Assembly: GCF_900100295.1 (NCBI RefSeq)
Contig: NZ_FNEV01000006.1
Coordinates: forward strand, 62,001 to 126,000
DNA length: 64,000 bases
DNA from: Salimicrobium halophilum
GTDB lineage: Bacteria > Bacillota > Bacilli > Bacillales > Halobacillaceae
Reading direction: 5' to 3'
Part shown: positions 25,589-34,140 of the stretch, in pieces
How the letters are laid out: each line of letters begins with the position of its first letter
Position numbering within the stretch: the stretch's first letter is position 1
Notes under the pieces: model-generated
Seen by the model: the letters and a program-made list of their open reading frames with translations, nothing else
Databases searched by the model: none
What the model was told of the DNA's origin: nothing
Program-made: the position numbers and the translations under genes

Positions 25589-27178
25589 TCACCCCTCCAA
25601 ATCACGTGTTTGATAACCTCGGAATCCCAAAACGATTAGCACCAACGCCATCGCACTCAAAAATATGATCGGGGTCCATGCCATCTCTTCATTCGGTAAT
25701 TCAGGGACGAATCCGAATGGAGACAGGTACTCCATCCATTCCGGAAATTTGAACAATCCTCCAAAATACAGCACGATGAAAGCATATAACAGATATGCCC
25801 ACACAAGCCCCGCTTTTCGCGGCACGAACCCGATCAGCACAACACTCACTCCAATCATGGCGTAAAGGGCCGGAAGATAGGCAGCTCCTGCTCCCAGAAT
25901 CGTTCCGAACGAGAAGGGATCTTCCATCACGGAAATCGCAGCGATCCATAATCCGAAAAATGCAAGGAAGAGCATGACCGCCCCCTCCACCATAGCGATG
26001 AGCAAGTAGCTGACAAAAAAGCGGGCTCGTGATAAGGGCTTGGAAAAGGGAAGATCTCCTCTCCCTCTTTTCTCCTCCTTATACAATTTCAACATGGCCA
26101 TAAGGGCAGGGATCGTAGCCATTATAGATATGACCACTATGAGCATAGACAGAAACTGGTCCGTAAAAGAATCCGAAGACTCTCCCGGCAGCATCTGCTG
26201 AAGAATCTGATTCCCTTCGAAAAATGTTTCCAGGTCACCGAGAATAGAACCGTACGACAAACCGACGAGCAGCATAGCTACACTCCAACTGATAATGCCG
26301 GGGCGCTGGAGACGAAACGCAAGTCCGACAGGCGTCCCGAGCCACGAGGAAGCTTCCGTTCGTCCGGACCTGGACGGCAGAAAGCTCGCATCCAAGTCGC
26401 GGATCGAAACCAGGTATCCCGCCAGGACAAACAATACTAGTCCCCCAGCGAAGAGCGGCACGACTGTCCACCATTGATTGCTGACAAACACTTCCGCTCT
26501 GGTCGTCAAATGAAGAGGGGAAAACCAGGAAAGCGTCTCTGCACTGACATCCCCTACCGCTCTCACAAAGTACGCGATGAGCAACAGTCCAAAAGCAAGC
26601 CCGAAAGAACTTCTCCCGTTATCCGTAAGCTGTGCCGTTACAGCCGTGATTCCGGCGAACAATATCCCCGTACCGCCGAGCACGGCTCCATATAGCAAAG
26701 ACCCGTTCCCGTCGATACTTTCTATTCCAAGAACGACCAGCCCTGAGAATATGAGCAGAAGGAGGAGTAGGTTTACCGTAAGAGAATAGAGGAAAACGGC
26801 AAGCATATTGGCACCTTTCCCCGTAGGCAAAGCACGGACCAGTTCCAACACCCCTTCTTCCTCTTCCACACGGGTGTGTCTGTTCACCAATAAAATGTTC
26901 ATAAGTCCCACGACGACTGCTGTAAGAAGGATCATTTCATGAGAGGTCATCGCTCCCACGGTATAAGAATCGAAATCCCCCGGTCCCAACATGGCTATGA
27001 TTGCCGGGTTCCCCATCGTCTGTCCCATTACATCCCGCTCCGCCTGCGTCGGATAAAGGTTTTCAAAAGATATGGGTACGGCGACCGTGATAAGGGTGAA
27101 AGAAAGAAGCCAGATCGCTATTTTCAAACGATCGGTTTTCAATAGAAAGTAGAACAATCTGCCACTATTATGAAACAT
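25589..27178 (-). CDS. ABC transporter permease (drug/polyketide exporter type)
   Basis: The 529-residue membrane protein has about 12 predicted helices in two similar halves, the arrangement of ABC-2-type permeases annotated as exporters of polyketide antibiotics. The region after the first helix carries the extracellular FENLYPTQAERDVMGQTMGNP segment (start FENLYPTQAERD). It overlaps the ATP-binding gene by one base and forms a TetR-ATPase-permease operon. It would sit in the cytoplasmic membrane and act with the ATPase as an efflux pump; the substrate is unknown. No terminator hairpin is obvious after its stop codon. Confidence 0.88.
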   Translation of the reverse strand: MFHNSGRLFYFLLKTDRLKIAIWLLSFTLITVAVPISFENLYPTQAERDVMGQTMGNPAIIAMLGPGDFDSYTVGAMTSHEMILLTAVVVGLMNILLVNRHTRVEEEEGVLELVRALPTGKGANMLAVFLYSLTVNLLLLLLIFSGLVVLGIESIDGNGSLLYGAVLGGTGILFAGITAVTAQLTDNGRSSFGLAFGLLLIAYFVRAVGDVSAETLSWFSPLHLTTRAEVFVSNQWWTVVPLFAGGLVLFVLAGYLVSIRDLDASFLPSRSGRTEASSWLGTPVGLAFRLQRPGIISWSVAMLLVGLSYGSILGDLETFFEGNQILQQMLPGESSDSFTDQFLSMLIVVISIMATIPALMAMLKLYKEEKRGRGDLPFSKPLSRARFFVSYLLIAMVEGAVMLFLAFFGLWIAAISVMEDPFSFGTILGAGAAYLPALYAMIGVSVVLIGFVPRKAGLVWAYLLYAFIVLYFGGLFKFPEWMEYLSPFGFVPELPNEEMAWTPIIFLSAMALVLIVLGFRGYQTRDLEG

Positions 27179-28074
27179 TATCTGTCACCTCCACCGCTTC
27201 CTTCGTAATGGCGCATGAATAGATCTTCAAGTGTCGGAGGAGCGCTCTCGATTTTTTTGATGCCGAAAGCACCCAACTCGGCCATAACCGTTTCCATCCT
27301 CTCTGTATCCACCTGAAAGGATACGCCACTCTGACGTTTTTCCACGTCGTGTACGCCTTCCCACGTTTCCAGGTTATCGATAGGACGGGAGGTTTCTACA
27401 TATAAATTCGTACGCGTAAGGTGACGCAAATCCTCGAGGGTCCCTGTTTCGATCATCTCTCCGTCGCGGATGATTCCCACACGGTCACAGAGCTGCTCCA
27501 CCTCAGACAGAATATGACTGGATAACAGAATGCTTTTGCCCTGATTTCTCGCTTCCTTCACGTATTTCTGAAAGGTACGTTCCATAAGCGGATCAAGCCC
27601 GGATGTCGGTTCGTCAAAGATGTACAAATCCGGTTCGATGGCAAACGCTGCAATCAGGGCCACCTTCTGCCGATTCCCTTTCGAATACGTACGGCACTTT
27701 TTCGAAGGATCGAATTGAAACGCTTGAATCAACTCGTCTTTTCTCCCTTTATTCTTCACCCCGTGGAAACTCATAAGAAGATCGATGACTTCTCCGCCGG
27801 TCAGGTTCGGCCATAGGTTCACATCTCCCGGCACATAGGCGAGTCGTCTGTGAATGGCGACGGCATCTTTCTTTGCGTCCATACCGAGGACCTCTGCCTG
27901 CCCGCCACTTGGATTCAGCATACCGAGAAGAATCCGGATGGTCGTCGACTTTCCGGCACCGTTCGGACCGATGAATCCGTAGACCTCCCCTTCTTTCACT
28001 TCCATATTCACCTTGTTCAATGCATTCACTTTTCCAAACTGTTTGGACAAGTCGACGGTACGAATCACAGTCAT
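27178..28074 (-). CDS. ABC transporter ATP-binding protein
   Basis: The 298-residue ATPase shows Walker A GPNGAGKST (about residues 37-45), a signature TYSKGNRQKVALIAA with Ser-Lys-Gly-Asn in place of Ser-Gly-Gly, Walker B DLYIFDEPTSGLDPL and the switch His in LLSSHILSEVEQ. A C-terminal extension of about 80 residues follows, common in drug-exporter ATPases of the CcmA/DrrA kind. It overlaps the TetR stop by ATGA and the permease start by one base, so the three genes are tightly coupled. Confidence 0.93.
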   Translation of the reverse strand: MTVIRTVDLSKQFGKVNALNKVNMEVKEGEVYGFIGPNGAGKSTTIRILLGMLNPSGGQAEVLGMDAKKDAVAIHRRLAYVPGDVNLWPNLTGGEVIDLLMSFHGVKNKGRKDELIQAFQFDPSKKCRTYSKGNRQKVALIAAFAIEPDLYIFDEPTSGLDPLMERTFQKYVKEARNQGKSILLSSHILSEVEQLCDRVGIIRDGEMIETGTLEDLRHLTRTNLYVETSRPIDNLETWEGVHDVEKRQSGVSFQVDTERMETVMAELGAFGIKKIESAPPTLEDLFMRHYEGSGGGDR

Positions 28075-28703
28075 TGTCTCTCCTCCTTATAGAACGTGAC
28101 TTTCAACACATCGAGATACTCAAAGAATTCTTTTACATACGAATCGAAATCACTCAGCTGGATCAACTGCTGCTTCAGTTCTATTCTCAAGCGTTCTTCA
28201 TAGCCTCCGAGGAAGTACTGGATGATCTGAAACAGCTTTTCGCTGGATACATCTTCGCGGAACAACGTATAATCTATATCTTTATAAATGAGGGCATAGC
28301 CGTTTTCCTGAAGAGAGGCATATTGCTCTTTCAAGCGCTCCGGCAACTCATCCATGTCGGAAAGGAAAAAGGTGCTCGCAAATCTGAAGACAGCAGGATG
28401 TTTCACATACACTTCCCATTTGAGCCGGGTGACTTCTTTCATCCGTTCGATGAAATCCGTCTCGCTGATGTCGATTTCAGACATGTACTCTTCCTGCATG
28501 ATCGTTAGGCTGTATTCCACCAGATAGTGGTACAGCTGCTTTTTATTTTTGAAATAATAAAACAGCATCCCCTTCCCGATACCAGCCTGTTTCACAATGT
28601 TATTCGTCGAAGCTTTCTCATATCCTTCTTCTGCAAACTCCAGAAGCGCGGCCTCGAGGATTCTGCTTTTTTTCTCTTCATCAAGCTCTTGGAATTTCTT
28701 CAT
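28071..28703 (-). CDS. TetR/AcrR family regulator of the ABC exporter
   Basis: The 210-residue protein carries the TetR HTH at the N-terminus (ASTNNIVKQAGIGKGMLFYYF, residues about 31-51 with the MLFYYF end typical) and a ligand domain. The ATG at 28703 follows AGGAGAGG by 5 nt; a GTG two codons earlier overlaps that site. It is the first gene of an operon with the ABC ATPase and permease. Two copies of a GACC-N5-GGTC palindrome overlap its promoter, indicating autoregulation of the whole cassette and induction by an unknown compound. Confidence 0.9.
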   Translation of the reverse strand: MKKFQELDEEKKSRILEAALLEFAEEGYEKASTNNIVKQAGIGKGMLFYYFKNKKQLYHYLVEYSLTIMQEEYMSEIDISETDFIERMKEVTRLKWEVYVKHPAVFRFASTFFLSDMDELPERLKEQYASLQENGYALIYKDIDYTLFREDVSSEKLFQIIQYFLGGYEERLRIELKQQLIQLSDFDSYVKEFFEYLDVLKVTFYKEERQ

Positions 28704-28725
28704 AGGCACCTCTCCTATTTTAGTA

Positions 28726-28773
28726 GACCACCTCGGTCGATTTAAGTATACTCCTTTAGACCACCCCGGTCAA
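28726..28773 (-). promoter_or_regulatory. Promoter and two operators of the TetR-ABC operon
   Basis: On the minus strand TTGACC (28773-28768), a 17-bp spacer and TATACT (28750-28745) form a near-consensus SigA promoter. GACCACCTCGGTC (28726-28738) and GACCACCCCGGTC (28759-28771) are two copies of one palindrome, 33 bp apart, one overlapping the -35 box and one just downstream of the -10 box. Confidence 0.8.
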
Positions 28774-28803
28774 CAAGAAAATGGAAACTGAACGGGTGCT
28801 CTG

Positions 28804-28966
28804 AATGGCCATCCGGGTTATGAGTCGATTTTTTTCAATACTAAAGAAAAATCGTTCCATAACCTGCATTATGAAACGATTTTCGGAAGCTTCTCGTTGA
28901 AATTATTCTATTGCTTATTTTATGCGATACTTTTCTACTTGTAATCTGCAGAAAACATCCCATTAA
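28804..28966. repeat. Intergenic repeat, family B copy 3 (diverged)
   Basis: It contains TTATGAGTCGATTTTTTTC, AAAAATCGTTCCATAAC, ATTATGAAACGATTTTC, TTTTATGCGATACTTTTC (near 28918) and GAAAACATCCCATTAA (28951). The last two match units iii and iv of the intact copies. The 320-bp gap between the TetR promoter and rocA contains no gene. Confidence 0.6.
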
Positions 28967-28978
28967 ACTCTGGAACGC

Positions 28979-29008
28979 AAAAAAACCTCCCCGTAAAAGG
29001 GAGGTTTT
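28979..29008 (-). terminator. Terminator of the put operon
   Basis: AACCTCCC and GGGAGGTT form a stem; a run of seven T follows on the minus strand after the rocA stop codon. Confidence 0.9.
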
Positions 29009-29023
29009 CGTCTATTCAAGATC

Positions 29024-30571
29024 CTAGAACATTTCGGAAATCGTCTTCGCTTGCATGTGAAGCATGATATAGTCCGGTCCACCGGCTTTGGAGTCCGTAC
29101 CGGACATCTTGAAGCCACCGAATGGCTGGTATCCGACGATTGCGCCTGTGCAGTTACGGTTGAAGTAAAGGTTTCCGACGTGGAAGTCGTACTTCGCTTT
29201 CTCCAGATGAGCACGGTTGTTGGAGATGACCGCACCTGTCAAACCGTATTCCGTGTTGTTCGCTACGTCGATCGCTTCATCGAAGTCACGTACTTTCGTG
29301 AAGCAGACGACCGGTCCGAAGATCTCTTCCTGCTGCATGCGGGATTCCGGATGAAGATCAGCAAAGATGGTAGGCTCGATGAAGTAGCCTTTCGAGTCAT
29401 CGCCTTTACCACCTGTGACGAGACGACCTTCTTCTTTCCCGATGTCGATATACTTCATGACCTTGTCATACGCGCCCTGGTCTACGACAGGACCCATGTA
29501 GACATTGTCTTCAGTAGCGTTACCGACAGTCAGTTTTTCCGTACGCTCTTTGACCATATCCAGAAGTTCGTCATAGACGTCTTCATGAACGACGGCACGG
29601 GAACCGGAAGAACACTTCTGACCGGAGAAGCCGTAAGCCGAAACGACGATCGCTTCAGCAGCGATTTCGAGATCCGCTTCTTTGTCGACGACGACCGTAT
29701 CTTTACCGCCCATTTCAGCGATGACCTGTTTCAGGTGCTTCTGTCCTTCCTGAACAATAGACGCACGCTCAATGATACGTGTACCTACGTCACGGGAACC
29801 TGTGAAGGAAATAAGTCCGACTTTCGGATGGTCGACGATTGTATCACCTACTTCTCCACCGCTTCCAGGGATGAAGTTCAGTACGCCTTTCGGAAGACCT
29901 GCTTCTTCAAGGACTTCGACGAATTTAGCTGCGATGACCGGGCTGTTCGAAGCCGGTTTCATCACGACTGTGTTCCCTGCTACGAGCGGAGCTACAGTCG
30001 TACCTGCCATGATTGCGAGAGCCAGGTTCCATGGTGGAATAACGGCCGTTACGCCAATCGGCTGGTAGATATACTGGTTGTGCTCGCCTTCGCGGCTTTC
30101 CACGTGCTTGCCGTTCTTCAGTTCAACAGCCTGACGACCATAGTATTCAAGGAAGTCGATCGCTTCCGCTGTATCCGCGTCCGCTTCTTTCCAAGGCTTC
30201 CCTACTTCATACGCGAGGTACGCAGAGAATTCATGCTTACGACGACGGATGTTCGCTGCCGCACGGAAAAGGATTTCAGCACGTGCTTCCGGGTCGAATT
30301 TTCTCCACTCTTCGAACGCGTTGGATGCAGATTCCACCGCTTTCTCTGCAAGCTCTTTGTTCGCTTTCGACACGACGCCAACGACTTCTTTCGTGTTCGC
30401 AGGGTTCGTCGATTCGATTTTTGCATCTGTACGGATACGCTCTCCGTCAATCAGAAGATCATGCTGTTTGCCGAGCTCTCCTTTGACATACTTGAGCGCC
30501 TCTTCAAACGCTTCTTTGTTTTCCTTTACTGAGAAATCTGTGAACGGTTCGTGCTTGTATGGTGTTACCAT
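29024..30571 (-). CDS. pruA: L-glutamate gamma-semialdehyde (P5C) dehydrogenase
   Basis: The 515-residue enzyme oxidises glutamate semialdehyde to glutamate with NAD, the second step of proline breakdown. Length and the N-terminal [14 protein letters not shown] segment match Bacillus RocA/PutC. The ALDH motifs [17 protein letters not shown], the base Glu in [14 protein letters not shown] (near 286) and the nucleophile Cys in [13 protein letters not shown] (near 320) are present. It is 25 nt downstream of the proline dehydrogenase gene on the same strand, so it is more likely PutC-like (proline) than RocA (arginine). It ends in a strong terminator. The operon probably depends on the PutR-like activator at 24.2-25.5 kb. 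Confidence 0.96.
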   Translation of the reverse strand: MVTPYKHEPFTDFSVKENKEAFEEALKYVKGELGKQHDLLIDGERIRTDAKIESTNPANTKEVVGVVSKANKELAEKAVESASNAFEEWRKFDPEARAEILFRAAANIRRRKHEFSAYLAYEVGKPWKEADADTAEAIDFLEYYGRQAVELKNGKHVESREGEHNQYIYQPIGVTAVIPPWNLALAIMAGTTVAPLVAGNTVVMKPASNSPVIAAKFVEVLEEAGLPKGVLNFIPGSGGEVGDTIVDHPKVGLISFTGSRDVGTRIIERASIVQEGQKHLKQVIAEMGGKDTVVVDKEADLEIAAEAIVVSAYGFSGQKCSSGSRAVVHEDVYDELLDMVKERTEKLTVGNATEDNVYMGPVVDQGAYDKVMKYIDIGKEEGRLVTGGKGDDSKGYFIEPTIFADLHPESRMQQEEIFGPVVCFTKVRDFDEAIDVANNTEYGLTGAVISNNRAHLEKAKYDFHVGNLYFNRNCTGAIVGYQPFGGFKMSGTDSKAGGPDYIMLHMQAKTISEMF

Positions 30572-30596
30572 GATACATTCCCCTTTCCTTTAATTA

Positions 30597-31523
30597 TTAT
30601 CTCGAGAAAATTCCTTTGACTGCAAAGGCTATATTGGCAGGGCGTTCCGCCAGGCGTCTCATGTAATAGCCATACCATTCCATTCCGTATGGCATGTAGA
30701 CGCGGACGGTATACCCTTCTTTCGCTAAATCATGCTGCAACTTGTTCCTCATGCCATAAAGCATCTGGAACTCGAAGCGATCTTTCGGAATGCCTTGTTC
30801 TTCGGCCAATTCCTTCGTGAAATTGATCATTTCTTCATCATGACTGCCGACAGCCGTATAGTTGCCGTTCAGCATATGTTTCTTGATCAGCTGCTTCAAA
30901 TTGCGGTCTACCATGTCTTTGTCCTGGAAAGCCACAACACCGGGTTCTTTGTAAGCACCTTTTACCAGGCGCAGATATGGATTGTATTCATCGAGTTCGT
31001 CCAGGTCTTTATCTGAACGATACAAGTATGACTGGATGACAAGTCCGACATTCGTATACTTGGCTCTCAGTTGTTTGAATATATCGATCGTAGCCTGACA
31101 TCGGCTCGAATCTTCCATATCAAGCTGGAGGGTCACTCCCCGTTCCCGGGCCTTATCCAGAATCATCTCCATATTCGTAAGCACCAGTTCACGGCTGATA
31201 TCGAGACCGAGAGACGTCAATTTCACCGACATCTCACAATCAAGCTTGTTATCCGCCATCGCATCGATGGTCTCCACCGCTTCCTGCGCCCGTTCGCGGG
31301 CCTCGGATTCAGACTCCACGAACTCGCCCAAATGATCTACCGTCACTACTAACCCATCCTCGTTCAGTTGTTTGATAACTGGAATTGCCTGAGAGAAGGT
31401 CTCTCCGCCGACCAACTTATCGACACCGAATCGGGTTCCGTACCGTTTTGCCAAACGGTCGAGTGTTTTATTATTTGATAAAAACAAGAAAAAATTCTTC
31501 GTGATGGCTTGCAAATTCAACAC
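30597..31523 (-). CDS. putB: Proline dehydrogenase (PutB)
   Basis: The 308-residue monofunctional flavoenzyme oxidises proline to pyrroline-5-carboxylate and passes electrons to the quinone pool at the inner membrane face. The VTVDHLGEFVESE, LQLDMEDS and LRLVKGAYKEP motifs (substrate and FAD-binding), and YGMRNKLQHDLAKEG with the Arg-rich C-terminal YYMRRLAERPANI, are the family landmarks. It is the first gene of the putB-pruA operon. A promoter with TTGAGG and TATAAT 17 bp apart lies about 70-100 nt upstream. Confidence 0.95.
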   Translation of the reverse strand: MLNLQAITKNFFLFLSNNKTLDRLAKRYGTRFGVDKLVGGETFSQAIPVIKQLNEDGLVVTVDHLGEFVESESEARERAQEAVETIDAMADNKLDCEMSVKLTSLGLDISRELVLTNMEMILDKARERGVTLQLDMEDSSRCQATIDIFKQLRAKYTNVGLVIQSYLYRSDKDLDELDEYNPYLRLVKGAYKEPGVVAFQDKDMVDRNLKQLIKKHMLNGNYTAVGSHDEEMINFTKELAEEQGIPKDRFEFQMLYGMRNKLQHDLAKEGYTVRVYMPYGMEWYGYYMRRLAERPANIAFAVKGIFSR

Positions 31524-31594
31524 ACCCTTTCTTCCCTTACCTCCCTGAACTCGTGATGAGTTAGTTAGCAGATCCTTTTTGAACTCTTAAGAAA

Positions 31595-31623
31595 ATTATA
31601 ACTATTGGAAGCGGATTCCTCAA
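31595..31623 (-). promoter_or_regulatory. Promoter of the putB-pruA operon
   Basis: On the minus strand TTGAGG (31623-31618), 17 bp, TATAAT (31600-31595). An imperfect inverted repeat, GTGACTCGGACAC, lies just upstream of the -35 box (31638-31626), where an activator such as PutR could bind; that assignment is a guess. Confidence 0.6.
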
Positions 31624-31676
31624 CGTGTCCGAGTCACAAACATGTAAGGGGTCTTTTATAGTTTAATCACAATGAC

Positions 31677-31717
31677 CGAGAAAAGTGGATGCAACTAGGC
31701 ATTGCCATTCTCGGGGG
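31677..31717. other. Structured inverted repeat in the put / P1 peptidase gap
   Basis: CCGAGAA and TTCTCGG enclose TGG/CCA and ATGC/GCAT pairs around AACTAG, giving a three-part stem. It lies about 50 bp upstream of the putB promoter on the minus strand. No T run follows, so it is not an ordinary terminator. The rest of the 356-bp gap holds a smaller GTGATT/AATCAC hairpin near 31747 and a GGGGTGTACCCC palindrome near 31777. Confidence 0.45.
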
Positions 31718-31879
31718 AATATCATTCTGCACTCGATGAATAAGAAGTGATTTTTTGTGTTTCAATCACTGTACAAGGGGTGTACCCCGTAATGATTCCT
31801 TTCACACACAATGATCGAATTAAATCGCTGTCTTATCTCCATGGTACAATACTAATCGGAAAGAAAAGGAGGAAGCTGA

Positions 31880-32860
31880 ATGGAAAAAGGAAAAAAGAAT
31901 GGCATCACAGATGTAGCAGGGGTCCGGGTAGGACACGAAACGTTGAACGAAGGAAGCGCACAAACCGGAGTGACAGCCATCCTTCCTCATAGTGGAAATC
32001 TATTCAAAAACAAAGTGACGGCCGCCTCGCATATCATCAACGGCTTCGGGAAAACGGCAGGACTCATCCAGCTAGAAGAACTCGGTGTCCTCGAAACACC
32101 TATCTTGTTGACGAACACCCTTGCAGTAGGTACCTGCTTCGATGCGCTCGTAGATCATGCTTTAGAAGAGAACGGAGACATAGGCAGAACGACAGGAACC
32201 GTCAACCCGGTCGTCGGCGAATGCAACGACATGCTCCTAAATGATATAAGGAAAAGAAGCGTCACCATCGAACATGCCCGTCAAGCGATCCGTAATGCAG
32301 CGGAATCCTTCGAGGAAGGGTCCGTCGGTGCCGGACGTGGCATGATGTGCTACTCCTTGAAGGGAGGCATCGGGTCGTCCTCCCGGGTCTTGTCCATAGA
32401 GGGGACCACAAACACGATAGGGATACTCGTCGTCTCCAACTTCGGTTTTATGAGGGATCTGAACGTTCATGGATCTCCGGTGGGACAGTACTGGTGGGGA
32501 AAGACCCGGACAGAAGAACATGAAGATAAAGGGTCCGTCATGATCATTGCCGCAACAGATGTCCCTATGAACCATCGGCAGTTGAAGCGGGTATTGAAAC
32601 GATCGGTGACAGGTCTCGCCCGTACCGGCTCGGTCATCAGCAACGGAAGCGGAGATATTGCAATCGGGTTCACTACGGCCGAAACTTCCCAGTCAGTTGC
32701 TGAGCACCATTTGGATGAAGCATTCCGCGCCATAGGGGAAGCGACCGAAGAAGCTGTGCTCCGTTCTCTACAACAAGCCTCCCCTGTAACCGGAAGAGAT
32801 GAATTCCGCCCCTCGACTTGGAAGGAAATGATCGAGACGTATCCCTACCCTTTTTCCTGA
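31880..32860 (+). CDS. P1 family peptidase (DmpA/BapA-like aminopeptidase)
   Basis: The 326-residue protein belongs to the N-terminal-nucleophile peptidases related to L-aminopeptidase D-Ala-esterase DmpA. It starts NGITDVAGVRVGHET, has the ILLTNTLAVGT segment and NPVVGECND, and carries the self-cleavage region near SNFGFMRDLNVHGSPVG. In the family a Ser or Thr at the cut site becomes the nucleophile. The GAGRGMMCYSLKGGIGSSSR stretch is also typical. It has an AAAGGAGG site before the ATG. Its 3' end overlaps the convergent ArsA-type gene by 16 bp. The physiological substrate is probably small peptides, but this is not shown. Confidence 0.88.
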   Translation: MEKGKKNGITDVAGVRVGHETLNEGSAQTGVTAILPHSGNLFKNKVTAASHIINGFGKTAGLIQLEELGVLETPILLTNTLAVGTCFDALVDHALEENGDIGRTTGTVNPVVGECNDMLLNDIRKRSVTIEHARQAIRNAAESFEEGSVGAGRGMMCYSLKGGIGSSSRVLSIEGTTNTIGILVVSNFGFMRDLNVHGSPVGQYWWGKTRTEEHEDKGSVMIIAATDVPMNHRQLKRVLKRSVTGLARTGSVISNGSGDIAIGFTTAETSQSVAEHHLDEAFRAIGEATEEAVLRSLQQASPVTGRDEFRPSTWKEMIETYPYPFS

Positions 32861-33786
32861 GTCATGGAACGATGAAGATGGCTACTGAAAGCTTCCAGCT
32901 GCTTGAGGGTCGCTACATCTTCTTCGAATAACGGTATCTCTACAAGATGCTGATCGGTGAACGTCTCTCTTATCTTCGCCAGATGGTCCTTTTCGATCTC
33001 CCGACGCTTCTCGAGGAATTTTCCGTCCGCATGAGCAGGTAACACTTTATTCACGAAAATATCGCGGATATGGAAATGATGCTGATGCAGCTGCTCGATC
33101 GCTTGCTTCGTTTCCAAAATAGAAAGCCTTTCCGGAATCATGACAAAGATGAAATTGGTCTGACTCTCGTCCAGCACGATTTCACGGACGGCTTCGAACT
33201 TCTCGCGCCGTTTCTGAAGTACATCGTAAATCGGGTCTTCAACAGGTTCCCCGTCGTTCAGAAGCTGCGTGTAGTTGTCATTCGTCTTCTTCCGTTTCTC
33301 GAGCATTCCGTCGATCCACACCGTCATCAGCTCAGGGAGCGTCAGGAGACGGAGCGTATGTCCGGTAGGGGCGGTGTCGAAAATGATCTGGTCGAAGTCA
33401 TCTTTCTCCTCGAGAATGATTGCCGTCAGACGGTCGAACAAGGCGGCCTCCTCCGCTCCCGGAGAAGCACTAGCCATATCGATCTGGCGATGTACTTCTT
33501 CGACCATTTTCGATTTCACCAACCCCTGCAGGTTCTGTTTCACTCCTTCGATATAACGCTTCGATTCTTCTTCGGCATCGACTTCCATGCCCCACAGGTT
33601 CTCCGTCAACTGCTCCTTTTCATGAGTGAGCGACGTATGGAAGATGTCACCGAGATTATGAGCGGGGTCCGTCGATACGATCAGCGTCTTCTTCCCTTCC
33701 TTCGCTCTCACCAGGGCGAGGGCTGCGCTTGTCGTAGACTTTCCGACGCCTCCTTTTCCTCCGATAAATATAACTTTTTCATTCAT
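32845..33786 (-). CDS. ArsA/Get3 family P-loop ATPase without cysteines
   Basis: The 313-residue single-unit ATPase has the deviant Walker A GGKGGVGKSTTSAALA (about residues 8-23), the switch I DPAHNLGDIF and the switch II DTAPTGHTLRLLTLPE of the ArsA/Get3 class of SIMIBI NTPases. It has no cysteine at all, so neither the arsenite-binding Cys set of ArsA nor the zinc CxxC of Get3 is possible. No arsenic resistance genes are nearby. It is 14 nt downstream of a small CC-ending protein, which itself follows cstA, and all three run the same way. A role with that small protein and the transporter is inferred from gene order only. Confidence 0.9.
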   Translation of the reverse strand: MNEKVIFIGGKGGVGKSTTSAALALVRAKEGKKTLIVSTDPAHNLGDIFHTSLTHEKEQLTENLWGMEVDAEEESKRYIEGVKQNLQGLVKSKMVEEVHRQIDMASASPGAEEAALFDRLTAIILEEKDDFDQIIFDTAPTGHTLRLLTLPELMTVWIDGMLEKRKKTNDNYTQLLNDGEPVEDPIYDVLQKRREKFEAVREIVLDESQTNFIFVMIPERLSILETKQAIEQLHQHHFHIRDIFVNKVLPAHADGKFLEKRREIEKDHLAKIRETFTDQHLVEIPLFEEDVATLKQLEAFSSHLHRSMTQEKG

Positions 33787-33800
33787 ATAGTCATTCTCCT

Positions 33801-34067
33801 TTAACAGCAGCGTATTCCTTCAAGGGGAGATTTCTCCATCCCCATCCGTAAATGCCAATCGTGGAACTTCTCGATAATATACGGATAAAGTTCTAACGTA
33901 TAATAGAAGGCCGGATTCGGAATGCCGAGCATATCCGAATACAGCAGAAGAAGGAATAAATCATCCTCATCCCTGAGCTCCCGGGCAATCTCTGTGCGGT
34001 GCGGGAGGCTGAGTACTTCCTCGTAGTAATCCACAAGACGTTTGATCATCGATTTCCGGTCAGGCAT
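33801..34067 (-). CDS. Small protein ending in Cys-Cys (cory-CC-star type, YbdD/YjiX-like position)
   Basis: The 88-residue soluble protein reads MPDRKSMIKRLVDYYEEVL at its start and ends EGIRCC-stop. The C-terminal Cys pair fits the family named cory-CC-star, which I recall as being found beside ArsA-type ATPases. It also recalls the enterobacterial CstA/BtsT partners YbdD and YjiX, which end in RCC. The ATG at 34067 is chosen for the AGGAGGGATGAAAGG stretch upstream; a longer in-frame form would overlap the end of cstA. Gene order cstA, this gene, ATPase argues that it works with the transporter. The paired cysteines might bind metal or be modified, which is a guess. Confidence 0.82.
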   Translation of the reverse strand: MPDRKSMIKRLVDYYEEVLSLPHRTEIARELRDEDDLFLLLLYSDMLGIPNPAFYYTLELYPYIIEKFHDWHLRMGMEKSPLEGIRCC

Positions 34068-34140
34068 CCTTTCATCCCTCCTTTCTGAAAAACGAGAGAA
34101 AAGCCACACGATGTTCGTGCGACTTCCTCCAGTCTTTCTA

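Noticed and set aside
29051-30532. A 493-codon open frame on the plus strand
   Set aside because: It is antisense to the P5C dehydrogenase gene and has no start signals or recognisable domain. Codon bias of the real gene keeps the opposite frame open.
31690-31713. A possible sigma-54 promoter (TGGCAA ... TTGCAT on the minus strand) upstream of putB
   Set aside because: The distance between the GG and GC dinucleotides is 12 bp, whereas sigma-54 needs 10, and a good SigA promoter lies downstream.
32845-33786. Arsenic resistance or tail-anchored protein targeting as the role of the ArsA-type ATPase
   Set aside because: There are no cysteines for arsenite or zinc, no arsR/arsB/arsC nearby, and the protein is a single ATPase unit.
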